A DNA stretch of 64,000 nucleotides, from positions 3,658,001-3,722,000 of the forward strand of contig NZ_CP046582.1 in assembly GCF_018141005.1 (NCBI RefSeq), read 5' to 3'. The position numbers and the translations under genes are program-made. The stretch comes from Erwinia sp. E602 (GTDB lineage: Bacteria > Pseudomonadota > Gammaproteobacteria > Enterobacterales > Enterobacteriaceae). Positions 59,689 to 64,000 of the stretch are shown here, in pieces (the stretch's first letter is position 1; each line of letters begins with the position of its first letter). A model generated the notes under the pieces. That model was not told where the DNA came from. It was given only the letters and a program-made list of their open reading frames with translations, and searched no databases.

Positions 59689-59714
59689 AAAAGGGGGAAC
59701 ATTTTCCCCCTTTT
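59689..59714. terminator. Terminator downstream of the second clpX
   Basis: AAAAGGGGGAA / TTCCCCCTTTT with a short loop; ends the leftward clpX copy and lies just upstream of the lon promoter. Confidence 0.85.
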
Positions 59715-59743
59715 AAGATAACTAACTGGAATGATTTGGTTAT

Positions 59744-61018
59744 TTATTCACCAGAAGCCTGCTGCGCTTCCTGCTGACCATAAATCAGCTTCGGCGCGCC
59801 GTTGCCGTCAATAACCGACTCATCCACCACCACTTTCTCCACACCGTCCAGCGACGGCAGATCGTACATGGTGTCCAGCAGCGCGGCTTCGACAATCGAA
59901 CGCAGGCCACGGGCGCCGGTCTTACGCGACATCGCCTTCTTCGCGATGGCGTTCAGCGCCTCGTCACGGAACTCGAGGTCCACGCCTTCCAGGTTAAACA
60001 GCGCCTGGTACTGCTTGGTCAGCGCGTTCTTCGGCTCGCGCAGGATCTGGATCAGCGCGTCTTCGCTCAGTTCGGTCAGCGTCGCCACCACCGGCAGACG
60101 GCCGATAAACTCAGGGATCAGGCCGAACTTGATCAGGTCCTCCGGCTCAACCTGCGCCAGCAGCTCCCCTTCCGTCGCCTTCTCCGCCTTGCCCTTCACC
60201 GTAGCGCCAAAGCCGATGCCGGAACCGGTGTCCACGCGCTGCGAGACCACCTTATCCAGGCCGGCAAACGCGCCGCCGCAGATAAACAGAATTTTCGAGG
60301 TGTCGACCTGCAGAAACTCCTGCTGCGGATGCTTGCGCCCGCCCTGCGGCGGCACCGCGGCCACCGTGCCTTCGATCAGCTTCAGCAGCGCCTGCTGCAC
60401 GCCCTCACCGGAAACGTCGCGGGTGATCGACGGGTTGTCTGACTTGCGGGAGATCTTGTCGATCTCATCAATATAGACGATGCCGCGCTGGGCCTTCTGC
60501 ACGTCGTAGTCACACTTCTGCAGCAGCTTCTGGATGATGTTTTCCACGTCTTCACCGACGTAACCGGCTTCGGTCAGCGTGGTGGCATCCGCCATGGTAA
60601 AGGGCACGTCAAGCAGCCGCGCCAGCGTTTCCGCCAGCAGCGTTTTACCGCTGCCGGTCGGCCCGATCAGCAGAATGTTACTTTTTCCCAGCTCGATGCC
60701 GTTGCTGGTATCGCCGTTGCGCAGGCGCTTGTAGTGGTTATACACCGCCACCGACAGCACCTTTTTCGCCCGCACCTGGCCGATGACGTAGTCATCCAGG
60801 TGGTGGCGGATTTCATGCGGCGTCGGCAGGGAATTACGCTCACGGTGCGGCGCCACTTCCTTAATCTCTTCGCGAATGATGTCGTTACATAAATCAACGC
60901 ACTCATCGCAGATGTACACTGACGGGCCGGCAATCAGCTTGCGCACTTCATGCTGGCTTTTGCCGCAAAAAGAGCAGTACAGCAGCTTTCCTGAACCGTC
61001 TTTGCGTTTCTCTGTCAT
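59744..61018 (-). CDS. clpX: ClpX2, second full-length ClpX unfoldase
   Basis: A 424-residue AAA+ unfoldase, as long as E. coli ClpX, differing from the copy at 62020-63294 at only 7 positions (Ile/Val36, Asp/Glu42, Val for Glu in GQ(V/E)RAKK, Ser for Ala in KKVL(S/A)VA, and three near the C-terminus). Zinc-binding domain CSFC...CDEC, Walker A GPTGSGKT, Walker B IVYIDEID, pore loop GYVGED and the ClpP-docking loop IGF (in TGSGIGFGA) are intact. It is not next to the normal clpP but divergent from a second clpP. The Val and Ser changes fall at the start of the AAA+ module, where E. coli and the other copy have Glu and Ala. Expected to be active. Confidence 0.97.
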   Translation of the reverse strand: MTEKRKDGSGKLLYCSFCGKSQHEVRKLIAGPSVYICDECVDLCNDIIREEIKEVAPHRERNSLPTPHEIRHHLDDYVIGQVRAKKVLSVAVYNHYKRLRNGDTSNGIELGKSNILLIGPTGSGKTLLAETLARLLDVPFTMADATTLTEAGYVGEDVENIIQKLLQKCDYDVQKAQRGIVYIDEIDKISRKSDNPSITRDVSGEGVQQALLKLIEGTVAAVPPQGGRKHPQQEFLQVDTSKILFICGGAFAGLDKVVSQRVDTGSGIGFGATVKGKAEKATEGELLAQVEPEDLIKFGLIPEFIGRLPVVATLTELSEDALIQILREPKNALTKQYQALFNLEGVDLEFRDEALNAIAKKAMSRKTGARGLRSIVEAALLDTMYDLPSLDGVEKVVVDESVIDGNGAPKLIYGQQEAQQASGE

Positions 61019-61327
61019 CAGTTAAACCTCATGCCTTCTTGAACAGACCTGAGTGGGCTGTCTTAATTTTCGCGTACCAGACCCTAATATAGCCCACTTT
61101 GCCGGATAAATGGGAGTAAAACCGGGTTTCAGGCCGGATTTCAGGCTTAAAACTGTGAACTCTGATGACACGCGCATCCCGCGCTGACAGCGCATTCCCC
61201 GGCGACTTTTGCACAATTAACCCGCTGTTTTGCATGATGAATAACGGGCGAAAAGCCGGTTGATTTAGCTGACCATTGGATTATGCTAAACTCTGGTCAC
61301 TTACAGAATCCGATGGAGTTGTCAGGC
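61019..61327. other. Divergent region between clpX2 and clpP2
   Basis: About 310 bp containing the clpP2 promoter (61260-61287) and the clpX2 leader. On the minus strand a loose heat-shock-like pair CCTGAAA (61133-61127) and TCCCATTT (61115-61108) has only an 11-bp spacer, and a TATATT lies nearer clpX2. No further gene seen. Confidence 0.4.
61260..61287 (+). promoter_or_regulatory. Sigma-70 promoter of clpP2
   Basis: -35 TTGATT (61260-61265), 16-bp spacer, -10 TATGCT (61282-61287). The upstream in-frame ATG at 61283 lies inside the -10 box, which supports the downstream start at 61328. Confidence 0.65.
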
Positions 61328-61921
61328 ATGCCTCAAGAGCCAAAGAAAGAAGAAAACGGCCAGGAAGAGAAGAACTCTGCGCTGGCGGTCAGCAAACTGC
61401 TGCAGTCGCGCTCGATCATTATCTCCGGTGAGATCAATCAGGAGCTGGCGGAGAAAGTCACCGCTCAGCTGCTGATCCTGCAGGAGATGGGCGATGAGCC
61501 AATCAAGCTGTTCATTAACAGCCAGGGCGGCCACGTCGAAGCAGGTGACACCATTCACGATATGATTAAGTTCGTGCGGCCGAAAGTGGTGGTGATCGGC
61601 ACCGGCTGGGTGGCCAGCGCCGGCATTACTATCTTCCTCGCCGCCGAGAAAGAGAACCGCTACTCGCTGCCTAATACCCGCTTCATGATCCACCAGCCGC
61701 TGGGCGGCGTGCGTGGTAAAGTGTCAGATATTGAAATTGAAGCGAAAGAGCTGCTGCGCGCACGCGCGCGTATTAATCAGCTGATCAGTAAAGCGACCGG
61801 TCAGCCGCTGGAGAAAGTCGAGAAAGACACCGACAGCAACTACTGGATGAGTCCGGAGCAGGCGGTAGACTACGGTATTGCCACCCACGTCATCAGCCAG
61901 TGGACTGAGCTGAAAGTCTAA
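61328..61921 (+). CDS. ClpP2-like proteolytic subunit with Ser-His-Asn triad
   Basis: A 197-residue ClpP-fold protein of the type represented by P. aeruginosa ClpP2 (PA3326), only distantly like the ClpP at 63382. A charged N-terminal tail (1-17) is followed by the ClpP core: INSQGGHVEAGDTIHDMIKF, nucleophile Ser97 in GTGWVASAG, His122 in FMIHQPLGG. At the third triad position the sequence is KDTDSNYWM, placing Asn171 where E. coli ClpP has Asp (RDTERDRF). Asn at this place is known in Listeria ClpP1, which works mainly in mixed rings with ClpP2. Start at ATG 61328 behind GGAG; an upstream ATG at 61283 falls in the promoter. Divergent from clpX2, convergent with clpX1. Confidence 0.93.
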   Translation: MPQEPKKEENGQEEKNSALAVSKLLQSRSIIISGEINQELAEKVTAQLLILQEMGDEPIKLFINSQGGHVEAGDTIHDMIKFVRPKVVVIGTGWVASAGITIFLAAEKENRYSLPNTRFMIHQPLGGVRGKVSDIEIEAKELLRARARINQLISKATGQPLEKVEKDTDSNYWMSPEQAVDYGIATHVISQWTELKV

Positions 61922-61935
61922 ACGGCGCTAAGTAT

Positions 61936-61974
61936 AAAAAAGAGCCCGCAGCAGTGCTGCGGGCTCTTTTTTTT
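61936..61974. terminator. Bidirectional terminator between clpP2 and clpX1
   Basis: AGAGCCCGCAGCA / TGCTGCGGGCTCT with A-run before and T8 after, between two convergent genes. Confidence 0.95.
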
Positions 61975-62019
61975 GGCAACTCCCCGGCGGCACAAAGCCA
62001 CCGGGCAGGATTAACGCCA

Positions 62020-63294
62020 CTACTCGCCAGAAGCCTGCTGCGCTTCCGACTGGCCATAGATCAGCTTCGGCGCGCCGTTGCCGTCAATTACCGACTCATC
62101 CACCACCACTTTCTCCACATCGTCCAGCGACGGCAGGTCGTACATGGTGTCCAGCAGCGCGGCTTCGACAATCGAACGCAGGCCACGGGCGCCGGTCTTA
62201 CGCGACATCGCCTTCTTCGCGATGGCGGTCAGCGCCTCGTCACGGAACTCGAGGTCCACGCCTTCCAGGTTAAACAGCGCCTGGTACTGCTTGGTCAGCG
62301 CGTTTTTCGGCTCGCGCAGGATCTGGATCAGCGCGTCTTCGCTCAGTTCGGTCAGCGTCGCCACCACCGGCAGACGGCCGATAAACTCAGGGATCAGGCC
62401 GAACTTGATCAGGTCCTCCGGCTCAACCTGCGCCAGCAGCTCCCCTTCCGTCGCCTTCTCCGCCTTGCCCTTCACCGTGGCGCCAAAGCCGATGCCGGAA
62501 CCGGTGTCCACGCGCTGCGAGACCACCTTATCCAGGCCGGCAAACGCGCCGCCGCAGATAAACAGGATTTTCGAGGTGTCGACCTGCAGAAACTCCTGCT
62601 GCGGATGCTTGCGTCCGCCCTGCGGCGGCACCGCGGCCACCGTGCCTTCGATCAGCTTCAGCAGCGCCTGCTGCACGCCCTCACCGGAGACGTCGCGGGT
62701 GATCGACGGGTTGTCTGACTTGCGGGAGATCTTATCGATCTCATCAATGTAGACGATGCCGCGCTGGGCCTTCTGCACGTCGTAGTCACACTTCTGCAGC
62801 AGCTTCTGAATGATGTTTTCCACGTCTTCACCGACGTAACCGGCTTCGGTCAGCGTGGTGGCATCCGCCATGGTAAAGGGCACGTCAAGCAGCCGCGCCA
62901 GCGTTTCCGCCAGCAGCGTTTTACCGCTGCCGGTCGGCCCGATCAGCAGAATGTTACTTTTGCCCAGCTCGATGCCGTTGCTGGTATCGCCGTTGCGCAG
63001 GCGCTTGTAGTGGTTATATACCGCCACCGCCAGCACCTTTTTTGCCCGCTCCTGGCCGATGACGTAGTCATCCAGGTGGTGGCGGATTTCATGCGGCGTC
63101 GGCAGGGAGTTACGCTCGCGGTGCGGCGCCACTTCCTTAATCTCTTCGCGGATAATGTCGTTGCAGAGTTCAACGCACTCATCGCAAACGTACACTGACG
63201 GGCCGGCAATCAGCTTGCGCACTTCATGCTGGCTTTTGCCGCAAAAAGAGCAGTACAGCAGCTTCCCTGAACCGTCTTTGCGTTTTTCAGTCAT
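62020..63294 (-). CDS. clpX: ClpX1, ClpXP unfoldase (canonical position)
   Basis: A 424-residue AAA+ unfoldase 87 bp downstream of clpP in the standard clpP-clpX operon. Zinc domain, Walker A/B, pore loops and IGF loop as in E. coli. It retains Glu in [12 protein letters not shown] like E. coli, so this copy is the more canonical of the two. Long runs of identical DNA with the other copy, including silent sites, point to recent duplication or ongoing gene conversion. Confidence 0.98.
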   Translation of the reverse strand: MTEKRKDGSGKLLYCSFCGKSQHEVRKLIAGPSVYVCDECVELCNDIIREEIKEVAPHRERNSLPTPHEIRHHLDDYVIGQERAKKVLAVAVYNHYKRLRNGDTSNGIELGKSNILLIGPTGSGKTLLAETLARLLDVPFTMADATTLTEAGYVGEDVENIIQKLLQKCDYDVQKAQRGIVYIDEIDKISRKSDNPSITRDVSGEGVQQALLKLIEGTVAAVPPQGGRKHPQQEFLQVDTSKILFICGGAFAGLDKVVSQRVDTGSGIGFGATVKGKAEKATEGELLAQVEPEDLIKFGLIPEFIGRLPVVATLTELSEDALIQILREPKNALTKQYQALFNLEGVDLEFRDEALTAIAKKAMSRKTGARGLRSIVEAALLDTMYDLPSLDDVEKVVVDESVIDGNGAPKLIYGQSEAQQASGE

Positions 63295-63381
63295 TCACTC
63301 CCCCTAAAACCCCGATCGGACTCAATGAGACAGGCCGCCAGTCGCGGCGGCTCTGCTCTGCAACGTCGATCCGGCAAATAA

Positions 63382-64000
63382 TCAGTTACGCTGTGCCAGC
63401 ACAGAATCCACTAAGCCATACTCAACGGCTTCGCTGGCCGACAGGAAGCGATCGCGGTTGGTGTCACGCTCAATCGTTTCGATACTCTGACCCGTGTGCT
63501 TCGCCATCAACTCGTTCATCATCTGTTTGGTCTTGATGATTTCACGGGCATGGATATCAATGTCTGACGCCTGTCCCTGGAAACCACCCAGCGGCTGGTG
63601 GATCATCACACGTGAGTTTGGCAGGCAGTAGCGCTTACCTTTCGCGCCGGCGGTCAGCAGGAACGCGCCCATTGAGCAGGCCTGGCCCATACAGATGGTG
63701 CTGACGTCGGGTTTGATAAACTGCATGGTGTCATAAATAGACATCCCTGCGGTGATCACGCCACCCGGCGAGTTAATATAGAGATGGATATCCTTTTCCG
63801 GATTTTCCGCTTCCAGGAACAGCATCTGCGCCACGATCAGGTTGGCCATATGGTCTTCGACCTGACCGGTCAGGAAAATAATGCGCTCTTTGAGCAGGCG
63901 CGAGTAAATGTCGTAAGAACGCTCTCCACGAGAGGTTTGTTCGACTACCATCGGCACTAAAGCCATATGGGGTGCCATTTGTTCACGTTCGCCACTGTAT
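63382..64000 (-). CDS. clpP: ClpP, ATP-dependent Clp protease proteolytic subunit (5' end cut by window)
   Basis: The canonical tetradecameric serine protease. The triad is Ser in GQACSMGAF, His in VMIHQPLGG and Asp in RDTNRDRF, followed by [15 protein letters not shown]. An internal ATG at 63978 is followed by [10 protein letters not shown], but the codons from 63981 to the edge (YSGEREQ) match the E. coli propeptide, so the true start lies about two codons beyond 64000. First gene of clpP-clpX1. Confidence 0.97.
   Translation of the reverse strand, partial: YSGEREQMAPHMALVPMVVEQTSRGERSYDIYSRLLKERIIFLTGQVEDHMANLIVAQMLFLEAENPEKDIHLYINSPGGVITAGMSIYDTMQFIKPDVSTICMGQACSMGAFLLTAGAKGKRYCLPNSRVMIHQPLGGFQGQASDIDIHAREIIKTKQMMNELMAKHTGQSIETIERDTNRDRFLSASEAVEYGLVDSVLAQRN

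Noticed and set aside
59802-60476. Long serine-rich frames antisense to both clpX genes (also 62078-62752)
   Set aside because: Mirror frames caused by codon bias of clpX; identical in both copies because the DNA is nearly identical.
61108-61133. Sigma-32 promoter for clpX2
   Set aside because: CCTGAAA and TCCCATTT are present but separated by only 11 bp, shorter than the 13-14 bp seen at lon and htpG in this window; kept only as a weak possibility.
61283-61327. Upstream ATG of clpP2 adding 15 residues
   Set aside because: It lies in the -10 box of the predicted promoter and lacks a ribosome site; the ATG at 61328 has GGAG at proper spacing.
59744-63294. Possibility that the two clpX copies are an assembly duplication
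   Set aside because: They differ at 7 residues and further silent sites, have different flanks and different terminators, and enclose a unique clpP2 gene, so a simple duplication error does not explain them.

Overview
The window is a roughly 59% G+C chromosomal segment of a gammaproteobacterium of the order Enterobacterales. Gene order and protein sequences follow the E. coli 10-11 min region: clpP-clpX-lon-hupB-ppiD-ybaV-fadM-queC ... mdlAB-glnK-amtB-tesB-ybaY-atl-ffs-hha-tomB-acrBAR-ybaM-priC-ybaN-apt-dnaX-ybaB-recR-htpG-adk-hemH-gsk-ybaL-fsr-ushA-ybaK-ybaP-copA-cueR. It is written here in the opposite sense, with clpP at the right end. An Erwiniaceae genome (Erwinia/Pantoea type) is my best guess from this mixture and the base composition; that is inference. 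No tRNA, insertion sequence, prophage or CRISPR array was seen.

Left end (1-8 kb) is accessory. A leftward operon (polysaccharide-deacetylase/cyclic-imidase-like hydrolase, MFS transporter, two short-chain dehydrogenases) faces a GntR regulator with two DNA-binding domains. Then come two copies, in direct orientation, of a complete hok/mok/sok type I toxin-antitoxin locus. They flank a LysR gene and a pair of YdcZ-type small membrane transporters.

8-33 kb is mostly conserved core. It contains the CueR/CopA copper-efflux pair (copA with an internal 36-bp repeat array and a conserved -1 frameshift site), the ChiX small RNA, a PACE efflux pump with its LysR neighbour, ushA, fsr, ybaL, gsk, hemH, adk, htpG (sigma-32 promoter), recR, ybaB, dnaX (tau/gamma frameshift site) and apt. 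An extra Skp-like anchored protein gene lies between dnaX and apt.

33-43 kb holds acrR-acrAB with the AcrR operator. Next is a zinc-starvation island: zinc-free L31 and L36 ribosomal proteins facing a zinc/manganese ABC uptake operon headed by a 42-residue membrane protein, both with Zur-like dyads. The AT-rich tomB-hha pair follows, preceded by an unknown gene. 43-57 kb has 4.5S RNA, atl, ybaY, tesB, the NtrC/sigma-54-type glnK-amtB operon, mdlAB, decR with a divergent EamA exporter, queC, a (CAGGCT)13 microsatellite, fadM, ybaV, ppiD and hupB.

The right end (57-64 kb) is the most unusual part. Between lon and the normal clpX lies an extra module: a second full-length clpX differing from the first at 7 of 424 residues, and a divergently transcribed second ClpP of the P. 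aeruginosa ClpP2 type. Its catalytic triad reads Ser-His-Asn instead of Ser-His-Asp. The locus therefore encodes two ClpX unfoldases and two different ClpP-type subunits, which suggests mixed or switchable ClpXP proteases.
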